This document shows positions 15,172 to 23,396 of a stretch of DNA of 64,000 nt, in pieces (position 1 is the stretch's first letter; each line of letters starts with the position of its first letter). The DNA comes from Fen-330 sp050008465 (GTDB taxonomy: Bacteria; Acidobacteriota; Terriglobia; Bryobacterales; Bryobacteraceae). Made by a program: the position numbers and the translations under genes. A model generated the notes under the pieces. It saw only the letters and a program-made list of their open reading frames with translations. It did not search any database and had not been told where the DNA came from. The stretch lies in assembly GCA_050008465.1 (NCBI GenBank), contig JBEKMO010000019.1:1-64000 (forward strand), written 5' to 3'.

Positions 15172-16571
15172 GGGGAACCTCCGCAAAGCCGATTATAGTC
15201 CGGCGGGGCGATATCCATGGCTTGCTCGAGCTTCACGGCGATCCTGAGGAGTCTGGCCTCCTGAAAGGCTGGGGCGGCGATCTGAAGGCCGAGCGGCAGG
15301 CCGCGGGGGTCGAATCCGCAGGGCACCGAAACGGCGGGCACGCCGAGGACATTGAAGGCCCGCACGAATCGCGTTGCGGCCAGCCGCAGGTCTTCGGTCT
15401 CGCCGCCGATCTCGATGGTGGTCTCGCCGATCCTGGGGGCCGCCCCCGGCGTGGTGGGCGTGAACAGGCAATCCGCCTCGCGCCAAACGGCAGCGAATTC
15501 CCGGCGCATGAGGCGGCGCAGCCGCTGCGCGTTGAGGTAGTCCGTCGCGGGGAGGAAGCGGCCCTGATCAAACAGCGCCAACACGTCCGCGCCGAACTTG
15601 CCGCGCTCGGCCAGGTACGGGGCCATGACTGCCGAGGCTTCCGCCTGAAGAATGAGCCGTCCGACGGTGTTGATGGCGTCGATTGCCGGGAGCCGCACCG
15701 GCACGATGCGCGCGCCCAGGCTTCGAGCAAGCTCGGTTGCCCGGTGCACGGCCCGCGCCACGGTTTCTTCGACGCGGTCGAAGTAATAGCCTTCGGGAAG
15801 GCCGATGCGCAGACCGGCAAGCGAGACCTGTTCGGGCGGGACGTAGTCTTCGGTCGGGAGGCGGCTGGAGCTCTCGTCGCGCGGGTCGAATCCCGCGATG
15901 GCGTTGAGTCCCGCGGCTGCGTCGCGCACCGAGCGCGCGATCGGCCCCATGTGGTCGAGAGTGAAGTCGAGCGGCATCACGCCGTAGCGGCTGACGCGGC
16001 CGTAGGTCGGCTTGAGCCCGACCGCGCCGCAGTAGGAAGCGGGGATGCGGATCGAGCCGCCGGTGTCGCTGCCCAGGGCCATGAACACCATGCCGGAGGC
16101 CACCGCTGCGGCGGAGCCGCCGCTGGAGCCACCGGGAATCCGTTCCAGGTCCCAAGGGTTCCGCACCGCGCCGAAATGCGGGTTGGTCGAGGTGACGCCG
16201 TAGGCCAGCTCGTGCAGGTTGGTCTTGCCGACAAGCACGGCGCCGGCTTCAGCCAGCTTCTCGACCACCGCGGCATCGTGGCCGGGCACGTGGTTCTCGA
16301 AGATTCCCGAGCCGCAGGTGGTGCGGACACCCTTGGTGCAGAAAACGTCTTTGACGGCCACGGGGATGCCGTGCAGAGGGCCGCGGTCGATGCCGCGCGC
16401 CAGTTCTTCGTCGGCCTGTCTGGCTGCGCGAGGCGCGCTCTCCTTGAGCACGGTGATGAAGGCGTTCAGCTTCGGATCGAGTCGCGCGATGCGGGCCAGC
16501 GATTCGGAAACCAGCTCGGCGGAGGAGATCTTCCTGGAGCGCAGTGCGGCGGCGGCTTCGAGGATGGTCAT
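15162..16571 (-). CDS. Amidase signature family protein (GatA-like)
   Basis: A 469-aa amidase with the Ser-cis-Ser-Lys triad: Lys in the VAVKDVFCTKG segment, and the Gly/Ser-rich GGSSGGSAAAVASG motif followed by LGSDTGGSIRIPASYCG carrying the cis-Ser and nucleophilic Ser. It resembles GatA of Asp/Glu-tRNA amidotransferase but is not next to gatB, so a stand-alone amide hydrolase is at least as likely. ATG 16571 overlaps the stop of the 57-aa gene upstream (ATGA), and its 3' end overlaps the oxidoreductase gene by 10 bp, giving a three-gene overlapping unit. Confidence 0.9.
   Translation of the reverse strand: MTILEAAAALRSRKISSAELVSESLARIARLDPKLNAFITVLKESAPRAARQADEELARGIDRGPLHGIPVAVKDVFCTKGVRTTCGSGIFENHVPGHDAAVVEKLAEAGAVLVGKTNLHELAYGVTSTNPHFGAVRNPWDLERIPGGSSGGSAAAVASGMVFMALGSDTGGSIRIPASYCGAVGLKPTYGRVSRYGVMPLDFTLDHMGPIARSVRDAAAGLNAIAGFDPRDESSSRLPTEDYVPPEQVSLAGLRIGLPEGYYFDRVEETVARAVHRATELARSLGARIVPVRLPAIDAINTVGRLILQAEASAVMAPYLAERGKFGADVLALFDQGRFLPATDYLNAQRLRRLMRREFAAVWREADCLFTPTTPGAAPRIGETTIEIGGETEDLRLAATRFVRAFNVLGVPAVSVPCGFDPRGLPLGLQIAAPAFQEARLLRIAVKLEQAMDIAPPDYNRLCGGSPCS
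15192..15197 (-). promoter_or_regulatory. Perfect -10 TATAAT inside the amidase 3' end
   Basis: TATAAT on the minus strand, 20 nt before ATG 15171 and upstream of its GGAGG. No matching -35 is seen. It could give the oxidoreductase gene its own transcript. Confidence 0.35.
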
Positions 16572-16741
16572 GGCTGATCCTCGGGGCGGAAGAAAATCAC
16601 GGGCTCGGTTTCCGGAGGGATACTCTCGACGAGTGGCCGGAAGGCGGCTTCGAGCGCGTCCAGCACCGGGGCGATACGCTCGAGTTCGGCCTCCGGGATG
16701 TCGAAATCGCTCGCCGTAGCGATGAGCTTCCAGTTCTTCAT
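16568..16741 (-). CDS. 57-aa protein coupled to the amidase
   Basis: A small acidic protein starting MKNWKLIATASDFDIPEAEL and continuing with a helical stretch (ERIAPVLDALEAAFRPLVESI) before a short PPETEPVIFFRPE tail. Its stop overlaps the amidase start (ATGA). Small helical partners (GatC-type) often precede GatA-like amidases, and the 'LERIAPVLDALE' pattern recalls those helices, so a stabilising partner is inferred. The ATG at 16741 follows TAGAAT by 9 nt with no SD. The protein is below common gene-calling length limits and easily missed. Confidence 0.7.
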   Translation of the reverse strand: MKNWKLIATASDFDIPEAELERIAPVLDALEAAFRPLVESIPPETEPVIFFRPEDQP

Positions 16742-16750
16742 GACGAGGCC

Positions 16751-16756
16751 ATTCTA
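16751..16756 (-). promoter_or_regulatory. -10-like TAGAAT of the amidase unit
   Basis: TAGAAT on the minus strand ends 9 nt before ATG 16741 with no Shine-Dalgarno, the same arrangement as at 3587. Confidence 0.4.
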
Positions 16757-16763
16757 GCGCTGA

Positions 16764-16783
16764 GGCAGGTGAAACCGCCTGCC
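16764..16783. repeat. Small hairpin between divergent genes
   Basis: GGCAGG (16764-16769) pairs with CCTGCC (16778-16783) around an 8-nt loop. It lies in the 81-bp divergent gap and could influence either promoter or be a fragment of a dispersed repeat. Confidence 0.35.
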
Positions 16784-16822
16784 CCACGCCTAGGATAGGA
16801 TTGAAGCGAGGAGGGCCCGCCG

Positions 16823-17971
16823 GTGACGTCACTCACTGTGCTGAACGAAGAAGAGAGGATGTTCCAGGCCGCGGTGCGGCAATTCGCGCGGGAGCAGATA
16901 GGGCCGCACGTGCGGGAAATGGACGAGGCGGGCGTCTTCCGGCCGGACCTGCTGCGGCAATTCTTCGAGTTGGGATTGATGGGGATCGAGGCGCCGGAGG
17001 AGTACGGGGGCCAGGGTGGCACGTTCTTCCAGGCGGTGCTGGCGGTGGAAGAACTGGCGGCGGTGGACGCCTCGGCGGCGGTGATTGTGGACGTGCAGAA
17101 CACGCTGGTCCTCAACGCGCTGCTGCACTGGGCCAGCGACGAGCAGAAGCGGCGCTACCTGCCGCGCCTGGCGCGCGACACGGTGGGGGCCTACGCGCTC
17201 TCGGAGGCCGGAGCCGGCTCGGATGCCTTCGCGCTGGCCACCCGCGCCGTCGAGCAGGAGGATGCCTACTCGCTCACCGGCCGCAAACTCTGGATCACCA
17301 ACGCCCACGAGGCGGGGGTGTTCCTGGTGTTCGCGAACGCGAATCCGGAGGCGGGCCATCGCGGCATCACCTGCTTCCTGGTGGAGCGCGAATTCCCCGG
17401 GTTCGCGGTGGGCAAGAAGGAGGACAAGCTGGGCATCCGCGCCTCCTCGACCTGCGAGCTGATCCTGGAGGACTGCCGGGTGCCGAAGGCCAACGTGGTG
17501 GGGAAGGCCGGCATCGGCTACAAGATCGCCATCGAGACGCTGAACGAGGGCCGCATCGCCATCGGGGCGCAGATGATCGGGATCGCGCGCGGCGCGCTCG
17601 ATCACGCGCTAGCCTATGCCAAACAGCGCAAGCAGTTCGGCAAGCCCATCGCTGAGTTCCAGGCCGTTCAGTGCGACCTCGCGCGGATGGCCACCGACCT
17701 GGAAGCGGCGCGGCTGCTGGTCTACAACGCGGCGCGGCTGCGCGACGCCGGCCTGCCTTTCATGACCGAGGCGGCGATGGCCAAGTACTTTGCCTCGCAG
17801 ATTGCCGAGACCGTGGCCTCGCGCGCCATCGAGATCTTCGGTGGCGTTGGTTTCACCAGGGATGGCCCGGTCGAGAAGTATTACCGTGACGCCAAGATCG
17901 GGCGAATCTACGAAGGCACCAGCAACATGCAGTTGCTGACCATCGCCAGGAGCGCGCTGGGGAGGAGTTAG
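16823..17971 (+). CDS. Acyl-CoA dehydrogenase
   Basis: A 382-aa FAD flavoenzyme that introduces the alpha-beta double bond in acyl-CoA and passes electrons to ETF. Seen: N-terminal helical domain, the YALSEAGAGSDA and LWITNA FAD/substrate motifs, RKQFGKPIAEFQ, and the C-terminal RIYEGTSNMQ with the catalytic base Glu364 at the short/branched-chain position. GTG 16823 is the start, set by GAGGAGG at 16808-16814 with an 8-nt spacer. It is followed after 2 bp by an AraC-type regulator, so it heads a small operon. The chain length of the substrate cannot be read from sequence alone. Confidence 0.93.
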   Translation: MTSLTVLNEEERMFQAAVRQFAREQIGPHVREMDEAGVFRPDLLRQFFELGLMGIEAPEEYGGQGGTFFQAVLAVEELAAVDASAAVIVDVQNTLVLNALLHWASDEQKRRYLPRLARDTVGAYALSEAGAGSDAFALATRAVEQEDAYSLTGRKLWITNAHEAGVFLVFANANPEAGHRGITCFLVEREFPGFAVGKKEDKLGIRASSTCELILEDCRVPKANVVGKAGIGYKIAIETLNEGRIAIGAQMIGIARGALDHALAYAKQRKQFGKPIAEFQAVQCDLARMATDLEAARLLVYNAARLRDAGLPFMTEAAMAKYFASQIAETVASRAIEIFGGVGFTRDGPVEKYYRDAKIGRIYEGTSNMQLLTIARSALGRS

Positions 17972-17973
17972 TT

Positions 17974-18741
17974 TTGTACCGCGAGTACCATCCGGGCCCG
18001 GCTCTGGCGCCCTTCGCCGAATGCCTGTGGAGCGTCGAGACGCGCGATCACGCCCTCGCCCACCTGGTGCTTCCGGACGGCTGCCTCGATATCCTCTTCT
18101 GGGCCGAAGGCGGTCTGCGCGCGGTGGGAACGATGACCCGGCGGCAGGTCGTACCGCTTCCGCCCGGCGCGCGGGTGGCCGGCATTCGCTTCCGGCCCGG
18201 CGTGGCAGGGCGCTTTCTCGGCATCGCGCCGCGCGAATTGACGGACGGCTGGGCGCCGCTCGAAGATCTGTGGGGGCGGCGGGGGCGCGGGCTTCATGAG
18301 CGCTTGCAGGAGGCCGCGTCGCCCCGCGAATACCTGCGCCTGCTGGCCGGCAGCTTGCCAGTGCCCGACGCCGCCGAGAACGCCTTTTTTCGAGCCCTTC
18401 AGATGCTGACAACGGCGGACGGCAACCTGTCGCTCGACGAAGTGACTCGCGCGGCCAACCTCAGCCCGCGCCAGTTCCGCCGGCGCTGTCTCGAGGAGAC
18501 CGGGCTCACTCCCAAGCACCTCTCGCGCGTGCTGCGCTTCCAGCGCGCGCTGCGCCTGCTCCGCCGAGCGCCGGAGCGCGGCTGGGCGCACCTGGCGGCC
18601 GAGTGCGGCTACTACGACCAAGCCCACCTGATCCGCGACTTCCGCGAGTTTGCGGCCTCGACTCCAACCGGGCTGGCCTCTGGCGATGGCCGTTTTTTAC
18701 AATCCGCGCCCGGTGCGGATCGCATAGCATTGGAGGCATGA
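17974..18741 (+). CDS. AraC-family transcriptional regulator
   Basis: A 255-aa regulator. N-terminal half: a DUF6597-like sensor with LVLPDGCLDILFW and AGIRFRPGVAG. C-terminal half (about 145-240): AraC double helix-turn-helix with NLSLDEVTRAANLSPRQFRRRCLEE as the first and LAAECGYYDQAHLIRDFREFA as the second. The start is a TTG at 17974, fixed by a GGAGGAG 6 nt upstream that lies in the last codons of the acyl-CoA dehydrogenase gene. Its stop overlaps the ATG of the VOC gene. It is a candidate regulator of its own operon; the ligand is unknown. Confidence 0.88.
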   Translation: MYREYHPGPALAPFAECLWSVETRDHALAHLVLPDGCLDILFWAEGGLRAVGTMTRRQVVPLPPGARVAGIRFRPGVAGRFLGIAPRELTDGWAPLEDLWGRRGRGLHERLQEAASPREYLRLLAGSLPVPDAAENAFFRALQMLTTADGNLSLDEVTRAANLSPRQFRRRCLEETGLTPKHLSRVLRFQRALRLLRRAPERGWAHLAAECGYYDQAHLIRDFREFAASTPTGLASGDGRFLQSAPGADRIALEA

Positions 18742-19118
18742 AACTGACTCCAGCTCTCATCGTCGACGAAATCGAGAAGTCGCTGCCGTTCTGGGTGGAC
18801 CGGTTGGGATTCGCCAAGACGGTCGAAGTGCCGGAAGGCCCGCGCCTGGGCTTCGTGATCCTGGTGAAGGACCGCGCCGAGCTCATGCTGCAAACCCGGG
18901 AGAGCATCCGCAAGGACGCCCCAGAGACCCTGCCCCCCGAGGGAGCCAACGTCACATCGCTGTTCGTCGAGGCGGACGATTTCGACGACACCCTCAAGCG
19001 AATCGACGGCTGCGAGATCATCCTCCCCGAGCGCACCACCTGGTACGGCATGCGCGAAATCGCCGTGCGCGAGCCCAACGGCCACACCGTGGTGCTCGCG
19101 AAGATGGTCGCGAAGTAA
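18738..19118 (+). CDS. VOC (glyoxalase/bleomycin-resistance fold) protein
   Basis: A 126-aa single-module protein of the vicinal oxygen chelate superfamily, whose members include glyoxalase, dioxygenases and drug-binding proteins. Seen: MKLTPALIVDEIEKSLPFW, LGFVILVKDRAELMLQ, VTSLFVEADDFDDTL and the closing REIAVREPNGHTVVLA strand with the usual Glu metal ligand. It starts at ATG 18738, overlapping the AraC gene stop, with GGAGG just before it. The longer upstream frame runs through the AraC gene and is not used. The specific reaction cannot be told. Confidence 0.85.
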   Translation: MKLTPALIVDEIEKSLPFWVDRLGFAKTVEVPEGPRLGFVILVKDRAELMLQTRESIRKDAPETLPPEGANVTSLFVEADDFDDTLKRIDGCEIILPERTTWYGMREIAVREPNGHTVVLAKMVAK

Positions 19119-19237
19119 CGGTAGCGGGTCGGTCTCCGCTGTGGCGGCCGCGCGGCTCCGCGGACTTCGCGGACCCCTGCGCGTTTCTCGTTGTCAAATC
19201 CGCCCGGATCGCCTGGAGCTGTTTGAATGGCCCAGAT

Positions 19238-19259
19238 TGTCAACGGCCACGTGTTGACA
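19238..19259. repeat. Inverted repeat downstream of the STAND gene
   Basis: TGTCAAC (19238-19244) and GTTGACA (19253-19259) form a perfect 7-bp inverted repeat with an 8-nt spacer in the AT-richer gap after the NTPase gene. It could be a terminator stem without U-tract or an operator. Confidence 0.35.
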
Positions 19260-19302
19260 TCAGCAAGATCGTTGAGGGGGTTTGCCGTCGCAATCGTGAC
19301 GT

Positions 19303-22300
19303 TTAGTCCAACGAGCGGCGCCTCACCGTGTATTCGGTATCCGCGAGGACCCGGTCAAACTCCGGTATCATCCCTTTGTCGGAACACGACCGCAGAACAC
19401 GGAATGCCGTTCGCAGGCCTTTTTGACGAATCATTGTCGCCGCTATTTGGAACCGTTCTTTTGTGAGTGACGACATCAGCCACTGCTCCAACAGCGCAAG
19501 CCAGCGCTCCGAGCTCACTCTACGCTGAGTCAGTCGGTCGAGCCAAAACCACACGCCCCCGGCCAACCGTCGCTGCTCCATCCGTTCGAAATCGTCGAGT
19601 TCTGAAAGTAGGTCCTGATCGGACGGGAACCAGTGTCTTTGTGCGCGGATGACGTGCCGCGACCCATCCGTTTCCTGCACGTTTTCGAATTCGAGTCGCC
19701 GCAAGCACTCGGGTCGTAGATGCTCGATGGCCCAAGTCCAGTAGTTGTGCTCGCTGCAGAATTCCACCATCTCCCAAATGCAGAGAGGATCCAGGCGATC
19801 CAAGTAAGGCCGCAGAGACTCCAGATGCTCCAGCCTAAGTCTTTCAGAAAGACCCAGTGTTTTGAAGCCGAAAAAGCTGTCAATGTGGCGGAAGGGTTCC
19901 TGCTCCGCCGCAACCACCTGGAGAGATTCCCTGGCAAGGGTCCTGGTTTCGTCAGTGCCAAGGTATAACGCCACCTGGATGAACAAAGGGCTGAGCCGCA
20001 GGTTGCTCCAGTGCCTTAGGAGCAGTTTCTGAGCGTCGTCACTTGGGATGTCCCGTAGCACGTGCGCCAGATTGTAGTTCAGGTCGTTCCATGCCTTCTC
20101 CCCCGGCGCCGGGGGGCCGATTCTTCCGAGCCAGAGCTCGACGTCGCTCTCGAGCTCTTTGCACCAGATCGGTGGGACTACAGGGAGCCATCTGGCGGTG
20201 TGTCTCAGTCGGGCGGCCACTTCGGGCACGGTTTCAGCGTCTCCATGAGCTGCTCGCAGCCAGACCGTTGTGTCTCCCGATGGCGCGTTCCTGGCCAGGA
20301 GTGACCGATCAGCGAAAGGGTCAGGGCCACAGCGGACCCAGACCGAGAAGGCAAAGGTCCTGAGCCAGTCTGGGCTGCTCTCACTGGTCCAAAGAGATTT
20401 CAACTCATCGAGTGAGGCAGCGGACAATGGACGCCCCTCCTCGCGCTTGCGCCTTGTCCATTGGTCTGGCCACATCATGGCGAACGGAGAAAATGCGCCA
20501 GACTGCTCTGCCTGGTGCTTGCTCCACGCGAGTTTTCGGACCACGTACCCAATTGCCACCGGATGATCGACTTTCTCCACCAGCGCCATGACGATCCATT
20601 CATAATCCCGCTGCGCTGATCCGAGGGCGACCAAGTAGGACAGGACTGGCTCGCTTATCCCATGGCGAGATGCAAACGCCAGTTCCTCCAGAAGGCTTGA
20701 ACGCGCGCTAGTCCCGCTAGAGCCCTGATCATCCGGTATTTCCAGAATCGTTGGCATTATTGAGCCCAAGACTGCGGCCGGAGAGCTCTCGGCACACCTG
20801 AGTGCGGCCCAGAGTGCTTGGAGTAATACAGCAGGTTTGTCCGCGGCACCTTCCCATGCGATCTTTACAGATGCAGCCAGATCGCTGTCAGCAACATACC
20901 CGGCCAAGGAGAATGCTCCACGACGAAGCTGGTCGTCGAGGTTCTTCGCGGTGAAAATCGTCTTCAAGCCCGCTACAAGCTTGCCTCGATGGAGACTCTT
21001 CGCTTGTTCGATCAAAGACTCAAGCCAGAGGAAGTGCACAGCGGGAAAGAACTTCCGGGATAGCGCCTTCGCGCCAGCAACTGGGTCACCGTTCCGAAGC
21101 CGAGCCTGCCACACTCTTTCACACTCCGGTGCGCCGCTGGTGATTCTGAGTACATGCGGCGATTGAGTCTCAACGAGTGTACTGAGGGCGTCGTCTCGTA
21201 TAGACTCCGGCGCTGTTCCGCACTGGGCCAGCCAGGCACAGGCTCGGTCAAGGACTCGGCCACCGGCCGTCGTGGACAGGAACGGAATGGCGGATACCGA
21301 TGCAACGGGCACCCGCTCCATCACCCAATCCAGCACAGCGTCCGATGGCCGCATAAAACCGAGCGATCGGCCGACAATCGGGACGAAGAACGGGTCCGAG
21401 ACGAACTCTCGATCCGCATCGGAACCCTGCAAAATCTCGACGGTGGCGCGAGATAAGCAGTGCTCCAAGATGCGGTCATGCCGGAATTCAAACCGTTCGA
21501 CTCCTTCGCGGCTCGCGATGCGGCACACGTGCTCCTGTGCAGCTAGGCGGCCCAAAGCGCCGAGGTTCGCAGCTCTGCCGGCGAACCACGCCTGCAATTC
21601 AGCCCATTGTGGGTATAGCGATTTCCGGCGGATCATCTCCCGTGCGAGGGAGGTCAGAACGGACAGGTATTCGGCAGTGGAGGTGTGGGTCTGCTGGGAG
21701 AGTTCGCTCACTGTACTTTCGATGAAGCTTCCAATGACATCTTCCGCCAAGACCCTTGGGATAGATTCCGGGCGATCGCGGAACAGACGTCCGAACAAAC
21801 CCAGCAGGATCGCGTCATCTCTCATTTGTCCAGCCAGCTCCTGAAGCTCACCCTCGCTGAAGCCGGCTGCACGCTCTCGCAATGACGCCTTCAGACAGTT
21901 CACGGCTTCGGGTCGCTGAAGTGCTCCGACAGTGTGCACCCGCAGCCAGCTCTCCCCACGCAATCTAGATCCCACTGCATGCCAGTGGCGATCCCACAAC
22001 GGGCACACCACTCGGACTGAGCTTCGTGGCCGTCCGGTGCCACCCTCCTCGCTCGCCGATAGTCGACACCAGCCTGTAATTCTGGATAGGACTGTCGGCG
22101 TCGCTCTTGAACGGTTGATGTCATCGACAACCAGGAGCAGAAACCCGTCTGACGTGGCCAACTCCAACACTCTATGGCCTTCCCCTTTGCCGATCCTGGG
22201 ATGTAGCGCACGAAGCGCTTCCTCTAACGCGTCCGGCAGGGACATCGTCTGTTCTGCGACCTGTCCTGGAAGCCACAGAGCTAAGCCGCCCCCAGCAAGA

Positions 22301-23064
22301 TGCCGTCGCATCATATCCTGTCCAATCACGGTCTTGCCGGCACCTGAAGGCCCTACCAGGAGATGCAACGATGTGGAGCGGTCTCGAAGGGCGTCGTAGG
22401 CGGCATTGCCAGCACTGGTAGGAACGATCTCCTCGCTCTCGTAAAGCGACAGTTCGGCACAATAGTTGCGGAGGCTCTGGTGCCCGAGCTCCTGAAGAAG
22501 CGATCTCGAGACTTGATCCGCTTCGACCCCAAGGAACTGCTGTCGGAGCCACTGTCCTTCGGGTTTCGTGTCAAGGAAGTCCCTCAGTTGGGATTGTTCA
22601 AGGAAGCGGGCATCAATGTCCAGCCCGTGAGCCTTGGCATAAACGGCGCGCATTATGTCCAGATCAAGACGTCGGTTCGTGCACAGGTACACAATGAAGC
22701 GGGCGGTCACGTCGTTCTGCCGGATCACAGACGCTTCCCTGGCAGCCTTGACCAGGTCGCCATCAGTTGCCCCGGCCGCTCTCGTTGTCGTTTCGTTCGC
22801 TCCCGCCGCGGCGTCCAAAAGCCATTTGCGCTCCAAAGTCCCAGAGCCACCGGTAGTGAATGCAGTCATAACGTATAGCGGTGGAACGCTGCCGGGGACG
22901 CGCGAGAAGCCGTCGACCGGGTTTGGTATCGTCTTCCCAGCGGCATTCACTCCGAGATGAACTAAGGCTTTGCACTCAGGATGCAGTTCCCTGAGTACAC
23001 GAGTAGCGAGGATCTCGAACCTGCCGACGTCTGTCATGCCTTCCAGCGCTTCCGCAGTAGTCAT
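19303..23064 (-). CDS. STAND-like NTPase with nuclease-like N-terminal domain; candidate defence gene
   Basis: A 1,253-aa protein with no close named family. Residues 1-200 look like a restriction-endonuclease-fold domain: helix FEILATRVLRELHPE, Asp51 in PVDGF, then a strand (PLYVMTAFTT) where the usual ExK pair is not seen, and a TNRRLDLDIM/EGQWLRQQFLG module typical of these N-termini. Residues 225-540 are a P-loop NTPase: Walker A GPSGAGKT (238-245), Walker B LLLVVDD (309-315), and FRHDRILEHCL (527-537), a hallmark of STAND ATPases. The rest to 1253 is helical-repeat-like. GC is visibly lower than neighbours (sampled rows about 55-62% against 63-77%). Effector-NTPase-repeat order matches single-gene anti-phage sensors; that role is inferred. 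AAGG precedes the ATG. Confidence 0.7.
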   Translation of the reverse strand: MTTAEALEGMTDVGRFEILATRVLRELHPECKALVHLGVNAAGKTIPNPVDGFSRVPGSVPPLYVMTAFTTGGSGTLERKWLLDAAAGANETTTRAAGATDGDLVKAAREASVIRQNDVTARFIVYLCTNRRLDLDIMRAVYAKAHGLDIDARFLEQSQLRDFLDTKPEGQWLRQQFLGVEADQVSRSLLQELGHQSLRNYCAELSLYESEEIVPTSAGNAAYDALRDRSTSLHLLVGPSGAGKTVIGQDMMRRHLAGGGLALWLPGQVAEQTMSLPDALEEALRALHPRIGKGEGHRVLELATSDGFLLLVVDDINRSRATPTVLSRITGWCRLSASEEGGTGRPRSSVRVVCPLWDRHWHAVGSRLRGESWLRVHTVGALQRPEAVNCLKASLRERAAGFSEGELQELAGQMRDDAILLGLFGRLFRDRPESIPRVLAEDVIGSFIESTVSELSQQTHTSTAEYLSVLTSLAREMIRRKSLYPQWAELQAWFAGRAANLGALGRLAAQEHVCRIASREGVERFEFRHDRILEHCLSRATVEILQGSDADREFVSDPFFVPIVGRSLGFMRPSDAVLDWVMERVPVASVSAIPFLSTTAGGRVLDRACAWLAQCGTAPESIRDDALSTLVETQSPHVLRITSGAPECERVWQARLRNGDPVAGAKALSRKFFPAVHFLWLESLIEQAKSLHRGKLVAGLKTIFTAKNLDDQLRRGAFSLAGYVADSDLAASVKIAWEGAADKPAVLLQALWAALRCAESSPAAVLGSIMPTILEIPDDQGSSGTSARSSLLEELAFASRHGISEPVLSYLVALGSAQRDYEWIVMALVEKVDHPVAIGYVVRKLAWSKHQAEQSGAFSPFAMMWPDQWTRRKREEGRPLSAASLDELKSLWTSESSPDWLRTFAFSVWVRCGPDPFADRSLLARNAPSGDTTVWLRAAHGDAETVPEVAARLRHTARWLPVVPPIWCKELESDVELWLGRIGPPAPGEKAWNDLNYNLAHVLRDIPSDDAQKLLLRHWSNLRLSPLFIQVALYLGTDETRTLARESLQVVAAEQEPFRHIDSFFGFKTLGLSERLRLEHLESLRPYLDRLDPLCIWEMVEFCSEHNYWTWAIEHLRPECLRRLEFENVQETDGSRHVIRAQRHWFPSDQDLLSELDDFERMEQRRLAGGVWFWLDRLTQRRVSSERWLALLEQWLMSSLTKERFQIAATMIRQKGLRTAFRVLRSCSDKGMIPEFDRVLADTEYTVRRRSLD

Positions 23065-23396
23065 CGACCTTGCCTGATGACCAGCGTAGCGGATTCATAG
23101 TCACTCCACGAGACCGAGCGAGGCCCCGAACAGCCATCGGCCTTTTCCCCACCAGATTGCCACGGGGCGCACCGTCGGACAAGAAGAGCGGCGGTCATCA
23201 GATTCACTCCCCCAGGAGTCCGCACGTCGCTGACAGCGCTGGCAGCGACCTGGCCTGGCCCGGAAGGCCCGCAAGCGGGCGCCGGCGCCTATGCAGTTTG
23301 ACGCTGTCAGCGGCCGCATCCGACGGCGACGGCACACATAGGTTTTTGAGACAGCGGCAAGACAGGAACCTGCCCCGCTTCGGCCGCCACCTGGCC
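23065..23396. other. 332-bp structured intergenic region
   Basis: No credible gene. It joins the ADOP permease 3' end to the NTPase start. It contains the near-palindrome at 23226-23249 (GTCGCTGACAGC facing GCTGGCAGCGAC, one mismatch), GCCCG-CAAG-CGGGC (23267-23271, 23276-23280 approximately), and CGCTGACAGCG (23228-23238) repeated inverted at 23302-23312. The NTPase promoter should be at the left end but no clear boxes are seen. Confidence 0.5.
23226..23312. repeat. Nested inverted repeats upstream of the NTPase gene
   Basis: CGCTGACAGCG (23228-23238) and its inverse CGCTGTCAGCG (23302-23312) enclose a GC hairpin; the left copy is also half of a 24-bp near-palindrome (23226-23249). The set can fold into one long or two short structures. 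Confidence 0.5.

Noticed and set aside
19303..23064. Reading the large NTPase as a two-gene or frameshifted system
   Set aside because: The frame is continuous over 1,253 codons with ordered domains, and no alternative start or stop splits it. It is treated as one gene.
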